From CALZFJ01 sp051878575 (GTDB lineage Bacteria > Bacteroidota > Bacteroidia > Bacteroidales > Muribaculaceae), in NCBI GenBank assembly GCA_051878575.1, contig JBJEKJ010000114.1, positions 6,247 through 70,246 on the forward strand: 64,000 nucleotides of DNA, given 5' to 3'. The position numbers were made by a program, and so were the translations under genes. The notes beneath the pieces are model-generated. The model made no database searches. It was not told where the DNA came from and worked only from the letters and a program-made list of their open reading frames with translations. Of this stretch, positions 36,698 through 46,072 are shown piece after piece. Numbering within the stretch: the first letter of the stretch is position 1; each line of letters starts with the position of its first letter.

Positions 36698-37962
36698 TGT
36701 ATCACGCACTTGTCGACTGCAATAATTTTTTTGTCTCGTGTGAGCGCTTGTTTAATCCGGGCCTGAACGGGAAACCTGTTGTCGTGCTCTCAAACAACGA
36801 CGGCTGCGTGATTTCGCGTAGCAATGAGGCAAAGGCACTGGGTATTCCTATGGGGTGCCCGGCGTTCAAAATAAGAGATTTTGCCAACGCTGACGACGTA
36901 GTAGCCATTTCGGGCAATCATGTGCTCTACAACGATATATCGCACCGCATAATGTCTCTTTTGGGGAAGGAGGCTGAGTCGCTTCAAGTGTATTCGGTTG
37001 ATGAGGCTTTCTTCAAGATTCGGGAGGCGGATGTCGACGTGGTGCGCCGCGATTGTGAGCGGTTGGCTGCCGGCATACTGAGTGGCGTGGGGATTCCTGT
37101 CAGTGTGGGGGTGTCGACTACAAAGACTTTGGCTAAGATCGCATCGCACATTGCAAAAAAACGCACCAAGAAGAGTGTTCACATCTTGCTCGACGATCGG
37201 GAGATTGAGAGTGAGCTTAGAGTCACGCCGGTAAGCGATGTGTGGGGCATTGGGCGGCATCTGTGCGAGAAATTACGGAAAATGCACGTTAATTTTGCCT
37301 ATGAGTTCACACAATTGCCATCCTCTTTGATTCGGTCGATGTTCAACATATCGGTTGAGAATACGCGGCGGGAACTGCTCGGGCAGAGCGTCGCCGAGAT
37401 TAGCGCCATCGATAGCGACAAGCAGAGCGTGACGACGTCGAGGTCGTTCGGAAAGTTGGTGTCCGACCGTGGTCAGCTCTCCGATGCCATTGTGGCGTTC
37501 GCCTCCAATTGCTGCAAGCTGTTGCGGCAGCAAAATTCGGTGGCCGGTATGGTCTGTGTGTCGATTCGTGGTGATGTGAACGTTCCGTCGCTGCCTTTCT
37601 ATTCCAATTGCTGTGAAATCAGGCTCCCATATCACACATGCAGCACCATGGAGATTGTGAGCAGCGCCCTTGTGGCTTTCGACAGTATTTTCAAGGATGG
37701 TTTTATGTATAAGAAAGCGGGGGTGACGCTATATGGAATAAAAAGCGCGGCCAAATGCTCACCCGGGCTGTTCGACGTGGAGCATGAGATGAGGCAGCGC
37801 AAGTTGATGTCGGCTATTGATAGCATCAACTCGTCGGGAGAGCTTGTGGCGCTTGCAGCCGGCACGGCTCAGGGCAAATGGCGCCCGAGGAAGGAACATG
37901 AGGCAAGGCGGAGCGAGGTTTTGCGGTTCTATTCAGGAATGATTCTGCCTAAAAAATCATGA
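36697..37962 (+). CDS. umuC: DNA polymerase V catalytic subunit UmuC
   Basis: UmuC is a Y-family polymerase that copies past lesions. From ATG 36697 it has 421 residues, with the N-terminal catalytic motif LVDCNNFFVSCERLF, the metal-binding YSVDEAFF, a helix-hairpin-helix region near VWGIGRHLCEKL, the little-finger domain, and a C-terminal DUF4113 (GLFDVE...GKWRPRKE). The start is fixed by the overlap with umuD and the conserved N-terminus. An upstream ATG at 36643 lies inside umuD. Confidence 0.96.
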   Translation: MYHALVDCNNFFVSCERLFNPGLNGKPVVVLSNNDGCVISRSNEAKALGIPMGCPAFKIRDFANADDVVAISGNHVLYNDISHRIMSLLGKEAESLQVYSVDEAFFKIREADVDVVRRDCERLAAGILSGVGIPVSVGVSTTKTLAKIASHIAKKRTKKSVHILLDDREIESELRVTPVSDVWGIGRHLCEKLRKMHVNFAYEFTQLPSSLIRSMFNISVENTRRELLGQSVAEISAIDSDKQSVTTSRSFGKLVSDRGQLSDAIVAFASNCCKLLRQQNSVAGMVCVSIRGDVNVPSLPFYSNCCEIRLPYHTCSTMEIVSSALVAFDSIFKDGFMYKKAGVTLYGIKSAAKCSPGLFDVEHEMRQRKLMSAIDSINSSGELVALAAGTAQGKWRPRKEHEARRSEVLRFYSGMILPKKS

Positions 37963-38025
37963 TGCGCCGGATATGGTAATTTGCCTAAATTTATGGCCCG
38001 ATAATGAAGCATAGGGCGTTTATTG

Positions 38026-38056
38026 TTGTGTTGTTCAAAAATTTTCGGTAATTTTG
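38026..38056 (+). promoter_or_regulatory. Promoter of cdsA-purM
   Basis: TTG (38026-38028), 20 bases, TAATTTTG (38049-38056) matches the consensus, about 31 bases before the GTG start of cdsA. Confidence 0.65.
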
Positions 38057-38087
38057 TAGCGGTTTAGTAACGTCAAATGATATCGTC

Positions 38088-38936
38088 GTGAAAAAAATTC
38101 TAAAAAGATCAATCACCGGAATAATATATGTGGCATTGATTGTCGCTCCATTGTTGGCTAATAACGCCTATCCGTTTTTGATAGTATTCGCAATCTTCTC
38201 CATACTTGGCGTCAATGAGTTCCATAGCCTTGTCGCAGGAAGCGGTAGTGGGAGCGGCATGAAGCCGGCTGTGAGATACACCGACATTGCAGGGGCATTG
38301 TCGATGTTTGTGGCACTGTTTTTCGACTACTACTTCCGTAGCAACGACCATATATGGCTTGCGGTGGTGCTCCTATATTTTGTGGTGCGGCTCACCATGC
38401 AGCTATATGTGAAGTCGGAGAACCCAATCAGGGATATGGCATTGTCGATATTGGGCATTGTGTATGTGGCGCTGCCTATTACTCTCCTCAATGTGATATA
38501 TTTCGATTATAGCCCGAAGATTCTCTTGGCTGCGTTCATATTTATCTGGATCAACGACACGGGAGCCTATTGTGTAGGCAGCACGCTTGGCAAGCACCGA
38601 CTGTTTGAGCGCGTGTCGCCGAAAAAATCATGGGAGGGCTTTTGGGGCGGAATGGCATTCTGCGTCGCCACATCCTATCTGCTTTACACCTGCAATGAGT
38701 TTTTCAATGGGCCTAACCTGTGGGTGTGGATAGGTTTCGGATTGATAGTATCGATATTTGCCACATGGGGCGACTTATGTGAGTCGCTCATAAAGCGAAC
38801 TCTCAAGGTGAAAGACTCAGGCACGCTGCTTCCGGGGCATGGTGGCATTCTCGACCGTATCGACAGCCTGCTGATGGTGTCGCCGTCGATACTCATATAT
38901 TTCATGATTATAGCATTTTTCAGCAATATATTATAA
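38088..38936 (+). CDS. cdsA: Phosphatidate cytidylyltransferase (CDP-diglyceride synthase)
   Basis: It converts phosphatidate and CTP to CDP-diacylglycerol, the precursor of membrane phospholipids, in the inner membrane. The 282 residues form about eight hydrophobic segments. The C-terminal family signature is present: SLIKRTLKVKDSG followed by LPGHGGILDRIDS. The start is a GTG codon, giving MKKILKRS, and it follows a good promoter. purM begins 33 bases later and is probably co-transcribed. Confidence 0.96.
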   Translation: MKKILKRSITGIIYVALIVAPLLANNAYPFLIVFAIFSILGVNEFHSLVAGSGSGSGMKPAVRYTDIAGALSMFVALFFDYYFRSNDHIWLAVVLLYFVVRLTMQLYVKSENPIRDMALSILGIVYVALPITLLNVIYFDYSPKILLAAFIFIWINDTGAYCVGSTLGKHRLFERVSPKKSWEGFWGGMAFCVATSYLLYTCNEFFNGPNLWVWIGFGLIVSIFATWGDLCESLIKRTLKVKDSGTLLPGHGGILDRIDSLLMVSPSILIYFMIIAFFSNIL

Positions 38937-38969
38937 TTTAGGAAATTTTCATATTCATATAATAAGACT

Positions 38970-40136
38970 ATGAGCAAGCAACGTTACGACCTGCGAGGTG
39001 TGTCGGCATCGAAAGAGGATGTCCACAACGCTATAAAAAATGTAGACAAAGGATTGTATCCTAAAGCTTTCTGCAAGATTATTCCTGATGTGCTGGGTGG
39101 CGACCCCGACTATTGCAACATCATGCACGCCGATGGTGCAGGCACAAAGTCGTCGTTGGCTTACGCCTACTGGCGTGAGACTGGCGATTTGAGCGTGTGG
39201 AAAGGCATTGCGCAAGATGCACTGATTATGAACATCGACGACTTGCTGTGTGTGGGCGCAACCGATAATATCCTGTTGTCGTCGACTATTGGCCGAAACA
39301 AGATGCTGATACCGGGTGAGGTCATAGCTGCCATAATCAATGGCACTGAGGAGCTGCTTGCCGACCTTCGGCGTCTTGGCGTGAACATCATTTCCACAGG
39401 TGGCGAGACTGCCGATGTGGGCGACCTTGTGAGAACGATTATCGTGGACAGTACGGTGACTTGCCGTATGAGGCGTGCCGACGTAATCGACAATGCCAAT
39501 ATCAAGGGTGGCGATGTGATTGTCGGGCTTGCATCGTCGGGAAAGGCGACATACGAGAACGAGTATAATGGAGGTATGGGAAGCAACGGGTTGACGTCGG
39601 CCCGCCACGATGTATTCTCGAAATACATTGCTGAGAAATATCCCGAGACATTCGACAAGAGTGTGCCGGAGGAGCTCGTGTATTCAGGAAACGTTCGACT
39701 CACCGACAGCGTGGAGGGCGTGACATGCGATGCGGGAAAATTGGTACTGTCGCCAACGCGTACCTATGCACCGGTCATAAAGCGGATACTCGACGTGATG
39801 CGTGGCTCTATTCACGGAATGGTGCATTGCTCGGGAGGCGCGCAGACTAAGATAATGCACTTCGTGGAGAATAAGCATGTGATTAAGGATAACCTCTTCC
39901 CTATCCCGCCGCTGTTCAAGCTCATCCATGAGCAGTCGGGAACCGAATGGAAGGAGATGTACAAGGTGTTCAACATGGGACACCGCATGGAGATATACCT
40001 CGCTCCCGAGGATGCACAAGCGGTGATCGACATTGCCGGCTCTTTCGGAATTGAGGCTCGCGTAGTGGGCCGAGTGGAAGATGCTGAGAACAATAGGCTG
40101 ACGATAACGTCGGAATACGGCACGTTTGAGTATTGA
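38970..40136 (+). CDS. purM: Phosphoribosylformylglycinamidine cyclo-ligase (AIR synthase)
   Basis: It closes the imidazole ring in purine synthesis, using ATP to turn FGAM into AIR. The 388 residues show the AIR synthase landmarks HADGAGTKSS (near 53), the DALIMNIDDLLCVGA stretch, GGETADVGDLV and GLASSGKATYENEYNGGMGSN, and the glycine-rich C-terminal domain with FNMGHRMEIY. It is cytoplasmic. It lies between cdsA and a lytic transglycosylase, and the short gaps suggest co-transcription rather than a shared pathway. Confidence 0.94.
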   Translation: MSKQRYDLRGVSASKEDVHNAIKNVDKGLYPKAFCKIIPDVLGGDPDYCNIMHADGAGTKSSLAYAYWRETGDLSVWKGIAQDALIMNIDDLLCVGATDNILLSSTIGRNKMLIPGEVIAAIINGTEELLADLRRLGVNIISTGGETADVGDLVRTIIVDSTVTCRMRRADVIDNANIKGGDVIVGLASSGKATYENEYNGGMGSNGLTSARHDVFSKYIAEKYPETFDKSVPEELVYSGNVRLTDSVEGVTCDAGKLVLSPTRTYAPVIKRILDVMRGSIHGMVHCSGGAQTKIMHFVENKHVIKDNLFPIPPLFKLIHEQSGTEWKEMYKVFNMGHRMEIYLAPEDAQAVIDIAGSFGIEARVVGRVEDAENNRLTITSEYGTFEY

Positions 40137-40179
40137 TTCGGTCTCGATTGGAAAAAGATAGCCTCTATCCACCATCCCT

Positions 40180-41577
40180 ATGCGCGCACTCACCAAAATA
40201 GCGGCTTTTGCCATTGTTGCAGTGCTGCTGACGCAGGTATGTTCCTGCAAGAGCGGCTCCCTCGGTGTGGGCGAGACTTCTGTCCTGCCCGATACGCTCA
40301 GGGTAGGTACACTCTATAGCCCTACTTCGTTGTTCATATTCAGAGGCGACACTATGGGATATGAGTATGAGCGCATATCAAATTTTGCAAAAGACAATAA
40401 TGTGGCGCTCGAATTTGTCGTGGCCCGCAATATGGAGTCGATGATTGATATGCTCGATTCGGGGAAAATAGATATTATAGCCTACGAGGTACCCATCACC
40501 GCCGAGTACAAGAACAAGGTGCTTAACTGTGGCACCGAGAATATTACACATCAGGTGCTCGTGCAGCGAAAGGGCGACAGCATAATTACCGATGTCACTC
40601 AGCTCGTGGGTAAGGACATATATGTGGAAGGGGGCTCGAAATATGAGTCACGGCTGCTGAATCTCGACAATGAGATAGGCGGTGGCATAAGAATTCACAA
40701 AATCAGTGAGGACTCGCTTATCACGGAGGATCTTATTAGCCTCGTATCGGAGGGGAAGATTCCATACACTATCGTCGACAGCGACATCGCGAGGTTGAAC
40801 GGAACTTACTATAGCAATATCGACATTTCAATGTCGGTGAGCTTCCCACAACGTGCGTCGTGGGCTGTGCGTACCGATGAGAAGTGGCTTGCCGATACAA
40901 TCGACTCTTGGAGCAAGTTGGCAAAAAGCCGTGCCGAGTACAAGAAGGTGCTGAAACGCTATTTCGAGCTTAGCAAGCGTGAGGTCGCCGACACCGAGGC
41001 TGAATATTACGTACCCGATACCCGACGCCGAGGCAAGCGCGCCGTCCTATCGCCTTTCGATGAGATTTTCAAGCATAATGCAGCTGCGATAGGCTGGGAT
41101 TGGAAGATTCTCGCATCGCAGGCATGGATAGAGTCGCACTTCGACACCACGGCAGTGTCGTGGGCCGGGGCTCGCGGCCTTATGCAGATAATGCCGGGAA
41201 CGGCGAGGGCCTATGGGCTGAGTGTGGGCGAGCTGGCCAATCCCGAGAAGAATGTGCGCACTGCCGTAGCTTCGATAAAGGATTTGGACAATTATCTGTC
41301 AAAGCGCATCAAAGACGACAACGAGCGAATCAAATTTATTATTGCCGCATATAATTCGGGCATTGGTCATGTGGTGGATGCCATAGCTCTTGCCCGAAAA
41401 TATGGAAAGAATCCCAATGTGTGGTTTGGCAATGTGGAGGAAGCTATCTTGTGGAAGTCGAATCCAGATTTCTATAACGACGAGGTGTGCCGGTTCGGCT
41501 ATTTCAGAGGCCGCCAGACTGTTGCCTATGTGAAGAAGGTGTTACATCAATACGAGATTTTCAAGAAAGTATCGTAG
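40180..41577 (+). CDS. MltF-like lytic murein transglycosylase lipoprotein
   Basis: It is a two-domain cell wall enzyme of 465 residues. A lipoprotein signal ends near VCSC (Cys23). An amino-acid-binding-like periplasmic domain covers about 38-265, followed by a goose-lysozyme-type SLT domain (about 290-460) with catalytic Glu318 in AWIESHFD and the GARGLMQIMPGTA and AAYNSGIGHV motifs. The enzyme cleaves peptidoglycan to 1,6-anhydromuropeptides. E. coli MltF has the same domain order but is also lipid-anchored differently. It lies 43 bases after purM. Confidence 0.92.
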   Translation: MRALTKIAAFAIVAVLLTQVCSCKSGSLGVGETSVLPDTLRVGTLYSPTSLFIFRGDTMGYEYERISNFAKDNNVALEFVVARNMESMIDMLDSGKIDIIAYEVPITAEYKNKVLNCGTENITHQVLVQRKGDSIITDVTQLVGKDIYVEGGSKYESRLLNLDNEIGGGIRIHKISEDSLITEDLISLVSEGKIPYTIVDSDIARLNGTYYSNIDISMSVSFPQRASWAVRTDEKWLADTIDSWSKLAKSRAEYKKVLKRYFELSKREVADTEAEYYVPDTRRRGKRAVLSPFDEIFKHNAAAIGWDWKILASQAWIESHFDTTAVSWAGARGLMQIMPGTARAYGLSVGELANPEKNVRTAVASIKDLDNYLSKRIKDDNERIKFIIAAYNSGIGHVVDAIALARKYGKNPNVWFGNVEEAILWKSNPDFYNDEVCRFGYFRGRQTVAYVKKVLHQYEIFKKVS

Positions 41578-41630
41578 ACACATATATATTTAATACAATT
41601 AATTATTAATTAAACACAAACCAACTAATT

Positions 41631-42176
41631 ATGAGAAAGAATTATTTGTCAGTAGCCTTAGTCCTTGTGTTGGCAGGTTCAATGATGTTTTCTTCCTGCA
41701 TTGGAAGTTTTCAGCTTACGAATAAAGTGCTTGCTTGGAATAAGCAAGTGGGAAGTAAGTTTGTGAATGAGCTTGTGTTCTTCGCATTTTGGGTTTTGCC
41801 GGTTTACGAGATATCCTCTATTGCCGATTTGCTTGTATTGAACAGCATAGAGTTCTGGTCGGGACGCAGTCCGCTGAGCGCTGAGACAAAGGTGATTGAC
41901 GGCAAGGATGCCCGCTATGAGGTGCGTCGTGACCTCGCAGGCTACACAATCACCAATTTGTCGAGCAAGGAGGTCGTTAGATTTGATTTCAGCGAGGCCG
42001 ACAACTCCTGGTCGGTATCCGCCGACGGTAAGACGGTGAAGTTTATGCAGTTTGTTGATGATACGCATGTGCGCATGATTGCTCCCGACGGTTCGCTCGA
42101 GAATGTGGAGATTTCGCAGGAGGGCGTGTATGCCTATCAGCAGATGGCTGCCGCGATGCAATATGCCGCTATGTAG
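41631..42176 (+). CDS. DUF3332 lipoprotein
   Basis: It has 181 residues, a lipoprotein signal ending in SSC (Cys23) and, directly after it, IGSFQLTNKVLAWNKQVG, typical of DUF3332. A hydrophobic stretch (about 47-72) suggests a second membrane contact. The C-terminal half is beta-rich. The function is unknown, though the family is common in Bacteroidetes. It ends before a strong terminator and may have its own promoter. Confidence 0.85.
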   Translation: MRKNYLSVALVLVLAGSMMFSSCIGSFQLTNKVLAWNKQVGSKFVNELVFFAFWVLPVYEISSIADLLVLNSIEFWSGRSPLSAETKVIDGKDARYEVRRDLAGYTITNLSSKEVVRFDFSEADNSWSVSADGKTVKFMQFVDDTHVRMIAPDGSLENVEISQEGVYAYQQMAAAMQYAAM

Positions 42177-42213
42177 GGATATATTGATTTGATATATTTA
42201 CGGTATTATATTC

Positions 42214-42258
42214 AAGGAACCGGGATTCTGCCAATTGTCAGGTCCCGGTTCCTTTTTT
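42214..42258 (+). terminator. Terminator after the DUF3332 gene
   Basis: AAGGAACCGGGA and TCCCGGTTCCTT form a perfect 12-bp stem with a 17-base loop, followed by T's. It separates the plus-strand genes from the convergent TPR gene. Confidence 0.9.
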
Positions 42259-42284
42259 ATGTGAGTGCTCCTTTTGATGGGAGG

Positions 42285-44354
42285 TTATCTCGTCATGCGT
42301 TTCAGCACGTTGTAGGATGGCAGGATTCCAAGCTCGCCGGCCTTGCTCAAATCGGCCACACCCTTCTCCTTGTTGCCTAATTTAAGATACATAAGCCCGC
42401 GGTTGTAGTATGCCTCGCCAAAATCCGGCTTGGTTTCGATGGCATCGGTATAGCAGCTTATCGCTGATGTGTAGTTTTTCATAATCATATATGCGTTGCC
42501 CTTATTGAACATGGCATAGACGTTGCGTGGTGAGAGCTCGATTACTTTGTTAAGATCATCGACAATTTCACCCATCACATGGTTGGTCTTTTTCTCCATC
42601 AGCATCGATGAGCCGGCATTAGGCTTGCCTGTCGGAGCTGAAGCGTCATTGCCCGCCTCATTCTGCTGCTCTATTTGCAATTGCAGGTATTTTGCGTAGG
42701 AGCGGCCTAAATAAGCTAAGGCAAAGTCGGGACTCGATTCAATGGCCTTGCTGAAATCGGCGATAGCCTGTTCGCTGTTTCTGACCATCATAAAGTCCAT
42801 GGCCCTTGCGAAGTAGTCGACCGAGCGGGCTTTTGATGTGGCAAGCAGCCCGTTGTAATATTCGATTGAGTTGAAATGCTTCTTTATTTGGTCCTCGAAA
42901 AGTCGGGTTGTAGCATTTGAGAGCACCAAAGTGAATGGTAGCAGACGTGAGGTGTTCAAGTCGGTCACTTCTTTTATATAGTTGGTGTTGTCGCGCAATT
43001 TATCCTCCTTCATATAATAGGATAAGAAGAACATAGGTTCGGGATCGATTTTCACGTTGTTGTCCTGAATTCTGCCGCGCGTCTTGTTCTCATACTTGGG
43101 CTTTATCTTGTTGTCGGTCTCCACAGTCAGCAGTGTGTTGAACTTGTTCATGACAGCCGATTCGCTTTCCACCTCCTCTGTAGCCTGTTGCTCATCGGTG
43201 TCGTTGCTCTCGGTGTAGCGCTGCTTTTTCTTGTATAGCTCACGCGAGCGGTTGTAGTCGCGCTCACCACCCGCCATGTCGCCGCTTTTCCGTTTGCACT
43301 CGCTTCGGGCATATAGTCCGGCTTCGAAATTGGGATATTTCCGGAGCACGATGTCGAAATCCTCAATCGCCTGCTTGTATTGCCCTGTTTTATAGTAGAG
43401 TAATGCACGGTTGTAGCGGGCTAGGAAGTTCTCGGGCTGACTGCGCAGCACATAGCTGAAGTCCTCGATGGCTTTATTGTTCTCACTCACTTCGGTAAGC
43501 ATCAGTCCGCGGTTGAAATGGGCCGTTACGTTGGTGGGGTCAAGGCCCACGGCATAGTTGTAGTCAGCCATAGCCCCAAAGTAGTCGTCGAGATTATATT
43601 TCATGAAGGCCCTGTTTATGAAATATCCGGCATAGTTTGGCTCAAGTTTGATGGCCTCGTCCATATCGGCAAGGGCCGATTTGTAGTCATTTTCGTGTTT
43701 CATCCTTATTTCGGCACGCATCACGTATGCACTTGATATGTTCTTGCTCAGATCCAAGCATTTGTTGATGTCGGCAAGTGCATTGATAGTATCGCCTTCC
43801 GACATTCGCAATTGTGCTCGTCCCAAGAATGCGTTGTCGAATTTCGGATATATTGATAATAGTTTTTCGTAGGTAGCCTCGGCTTTGTCGTATTCTTTAA
43901 GAGACTCCTCGCACACGGCCTTGTTCATAAGAAACGTCTTGTGCTCCGGGAGATATTTTAGTCCGGTCTCGTAGTCGGCTATGGCGCCTTTCAAGTCCTT
44001 TAGAGTCTGTCGGGCTATGCCTCGCACCTGATATGCGTCGACGATAAAGGGGTTTCGCTCTATGGCAAGCGTGCAATCTTCCTCGGCGCCCTTATAGTCC
44101 TCAAGCTCCAATTTCGCTATTGCTCTGAAAAAATAAGGCTCGGCAAGATAGGGCTTGGATTTTACGACTTGATTGAAATATTGTATCGACAGCAGATAAT
44201 CCTCAAAATAGAGCGCGTTGCGACCGATATTCATTACCTGATCGGTGTTGATTTGCGATTGTGCTTGTAGTACGGCCAGCACTATTGCTGTGCAACTGAG
44301 AATTGCCCTGTGGAAAATCAGGTTATGACAATTATTTATGTTTAGGAATTTCAT
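42285..44354 (-). CDS. Secreted TPR-repeat protein
   Basis: The 689-residue protein begins with a signal peptide (about 1-33) and contains about ten tetratricopeptide repeats in two blocks (about 35-385 and 525-680), separated by a charged, low-complexity linker (about 390-470). Repeats show the typical YxxRGxxxxxLGxYxxAIxDYxxAL pattern. It is expected to be periplasmic or outer-membrane-associated and to bind other proteins, with no catalytic motif. Function is not known. The neighbours give no clear clue. Confidence 0.85.
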   Translation of the reverse strand: MKFLNINNCHNLIFHRAILSCTAIVLAVLQAQSQINTDQVMNIGRNALYFEDYLLSIQYFNQVVKSKPYLAEPYFFRAIAKLELEDYKGAEEDCTLAIERNPFIVDAYQVRGIARQTLKDLKGAIADYETGLKYLPEHKTFLMNKAVCEESLKEYDKAEATYEKLLSIYPKFDNAFLGRAQLRMSEGDTINALADINKCLDLSKNISSAYVMRAEIRMKHENDYKSALADMDEAIKLEPNYAGYFINRAFMKYNLDDYFGAMADYNYAVGLDPTNVTAHFNRGLMLTEVSENNKAIEDFSYVLRSQPENFLARYNRALLYYKTGQYKQAIEDFDIVLRKYPNFEAGLYARSECKRKSGDMAGGERDYNRSRELYKKKQRYTESNDTDEQQATEEVESESAVMNKFNTLLTVETDNKIKPKYENKTRGRIQDNNVKIDPEPMFFLSYYMKEDKLRDNTNYIKEVTDLNTSRLLPFTLVLSNATTRLFEDQIKKHFNSIEYYNGLLATSKARSVDYFARAMDFMMVRNSEQAIADFSKAIESSPDFALAYLGRSYAKYLQLQIEQQNEAGNDASAPTGKPNAGSSMLMEKKTNHVMGEIVDDLNKVIELSPRNVYAMFNKGNAYMIMKNYTSAISCYTDAIETKPDFGEAYYNRGLMYLKLGNKEKGVADLSKAGELGILPSYNVLKRMTR

Positions 44355-44558
44355 AAATTTTGTGGCTATATAATGCTTTTATATTATGTCGCTAAAGTAT
44401 ATAATTCTACAAATATAGCAAATTATACTACCTCGGTAGATTGCTTCCTGCCGTGTTTAACATTAATTAATTGCATTTCGGTAATTTCAAGACTATTTAG
44501 TGCCGCAATGTCAATTAAAATTGCGAAATTTGAAAACTAAATTTATTATAAATAAGAT

Positions 44559-45443
44559 ATGGGTATGAGAATAGCAAAATTTATACTTCCGATTGCCTTT
44601 TCGGCTGTGATTGCAAGTTGTAATTCATCGAAATCAGTGTCGAATACTGCCAAAAAGGATTTTTCGCGCACTGAGGTCGATGCCAACAACGCCTTGGGCT
44701 CGGCACAAAATGGCGCGGTGTCATATATAGGTGTCAACGATATTGCGAAGCAGCTCAATGGTGAGTGGAATATCATGACTGTGAACAACAAGAAAATCAA
44801 TGTCGATAACCGCGCGTATATCAATCTCGATTTCTCAAAGCATCGTCTGTATGGCAATAATGGTTGTAATTATATTAATGGCGGATTTGAGGCCGAGGCC
44901 AATAAAATATCGTTCACTAACCTTATTACCACTTTGATGGCTTGCCCGAACTCCTCCTCTGAGCGTGCTGTGATGAAGGCTATGGGCGATGTGGTATCAT
45001 TCAAGTTGCTTGAGAAGAACAAAATCACATATTTGCATCTGCTCAACGCCAAAGGCCACACGCTGATGACGCTTCGACGCCAGAATGTGGATTTTGTCGA
45101 CGGAGCTTGGACCGTCAAGGAGATCGACGGTGTAGCCACTGCCGATAAGGAGGTGCGGCTTGTAATCGATACGGAGCAACTTAAAATTCATGGCTGCACA
45201 GGATGCAACATCGTGAATGGCGATATTTATATCGATACCACTAAGGACCGCGCTATCCAGTTCCAGCAATTGATTTCCACTCGGAAGATGTGTGCCAATA
45301 TGAAGACTGAGACTGCGCTGCTTGTGGCCCTTGAGGAAACTTATTATTGCGAGAAGTCGACTGCCGACGAGATTAAGTTTCTTGACGAGCATGGCAAGGT
45401 GGTAGTGGTCCTCACCCGCTTGGCGCTCGAAAAGGGAGAGTAA
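44559..45443 (+). CDS. Double META-domain lipoprotein
   Basis: This 294-residue protein has a lipoprotein signal with lipobox IASC (Cys21) and two copies of the META (DUF306, HslJ-like) domain, at about 65-175 and 180-290. Each contains the family motif, seen as GNNGCNYINGGF and HGCTGCNIVNGD. The copies are divergent, so the duplication is old. HslJ in E. coli is linked to novobiocin resistance and envelope stress, but the role here is unknown. Met3 is an alternative start. It ends 6 bases from the convergent yraN. Confidence 0.85.
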   Translation: MGMRIAKFILPIAFSAVIASCNSSKSVSNTAKKDFSRTEVDANNALGSAQNGAVSYIGVNDIAKQLNGEWNIMTVNNKKINVDNRAYINLDFSKHRLYGNNGCNYINGGFEAEANKISFTNLITTLMACPNSSSERAVMKAMGDVVSFKLLEKNKITYLHLLNAKGHTLMTLRRQNVDFVDGAWTVKEIDGVATADKEVRLVIDTEQLKIHGCTGCNIVNGDIYIDTTKDRAIQFQQLISTRKMCANMKTETALLVALEETYYCEKSTADEIKFLDEHGKVVVVLTRLALEKGE

Positions 45444-45449
45444 AGGAAT

Positions 45450-45827
45450 CTATCGGTAGGTTCGCAGCGGCGCTCGGAAAGCATCTTCTATATGCTCTAT
45501 TCTCACGTCGCATGTCTCCGGACCGACTACGGTTATTATATCAAATTGTACCTCGTGAGGTAGCTTGTAGGCATCTATATAAGCCTTTGCAGCTCTCACG
45601 AGGTATAGTATTTTTTCACGTGATATAGCCTCAATAGGGTCGGCCATATCGGCTGATGAGCGTGTCTTTACCTCCACAATAATAATTCTGTCGTTTTTTT
45701 CGGCCACAATGTCGATTTCGAGCCTTTTTGTCCTCCAGTTCGTGTCGCGGATGATAAACCCTTTGCTTACAAGGTATTCGGCTGCAATCCGCTCCCCTAT
45801 TCTGCCTGTTTCGTTGTGTCGAGCCAT
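45450..45827 (-). CDS. yraN: UPF0102 (YraN) family endonuclease-like protein
   Basis: The 125-residue protein has the UPF0102 pattern: GRIGERIAAEYLVSKGF, then the restriction-endonuclease-like core RLEIDIVAEKNDRIIIVEVKTR with Asp, Glu and Lys positioned like a PD-(D/E)xK active site. The biochemical role is not established for the family. The start at 45827 gives MARHNETG. An ATG at 45917 lies upstream of the promoter and is rejected. Confidence 0.92.
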   Translation of the reverse strand: MARHNETGRIGERIAAEYLVSKGFIIRDTNWRTKRLEIDIVAEKNDRIIIVEVKTRSSADMADPIEAISREKILYLVRAAKAYIDAYKLPHEVQFDIITVVGPETCDVRIEHIEDAFRAPLRTYR

Positions 45828-45878
45828 ACGAAAATAAAATTTTTTTTGAAGAAAAACGAATTTTTTTGTCGTTAGGTA

Positions 45879-45909
45879 TTGCAAAATTAAAAAAAACATC
45901 GTAACTTTG
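45879..45909 (+). promoter_or_regulatory. Promoter of tRNA-Glu
   Basis: TTG (45879-45881), 20 bases, TAACTTTG (45902-45909) is a full consensus promoter 19 bases before the tRNA. It overlaps the yraN promoter on the opposite strand. Confidence 0.75.
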
Positions 45910-45912
45910 CAA
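45882..45912 (-). promoter_or_regulatory. Promoter of yraN, overlapping and facing the tRNA promoter
   Basis: On the minus strand TTG (45912-45910), 20 bases, TAATTTTG (45889-45882). TTGCAAAATTA and TAACTTTGCAA make an almost perfect inverted repeat, so the same DNA offers -33 and -7 elements in both directions. Confidence 0.65.
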
Positions 45913-45928
45913 CGCAATTCAGAAAAAT

Positions 45929-46001
45929 GGTGATTTAGTGTAGGGGTCTAGCACGCCACCCTCTCACGGTGGAGACCCGGGTTCGAATCCCGGATTCACT
46001 A
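45929..46001 (+). tRNA. tRNA-Glu (anticodon CUC)
   Basis: The 73 bases fold to a complete cloverleaf. The D arm is GTGT/GCAC with a GG-containing loop. The anticodon stem CCACC/GGTGG encloses CTCTCAC, giving anticodon CTC. The variable loop has 4 bases, and the T arm is CCGGG-TTCGAAT-CCCGG. The acceptor stem has a G-T at the top and one T-T mismatch, and the discriminator is A. CCA is not encoded. A terminator follows. Confidence 0.93.
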
Positions 46002-46012
46002 CACAATCCGAG

Positions 46013-46041
46013 AAAGGAAGACGATAAAGTCTTCCTTTTTT
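46013..46041 (+). terminator. Terminator after tRNA-Glu
   Basis: AAAGGAAGAC and GTCTTCCTTT form a perfect 10-bp stem with a 6-base loop and a T-run, ending the tRNA transcript. Confidence 0.85.
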
Positions 46042-46072
46042 CGTACAGGCTCTCGGCCCTGGCTGTGCCGTG

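Noticed and set aside
38955..39608. 217-codon minus-strand frame within purM
   Set aside because: It is antisense to a fully conserved purM and shows no recognisable domain or promoter.
41631..42176. Membrane channel reading of the DUF3332 protein
   Set aside because: It has only one hydrophobic stretch beyond its lipoprotein signal, which is insufficient for a channel.
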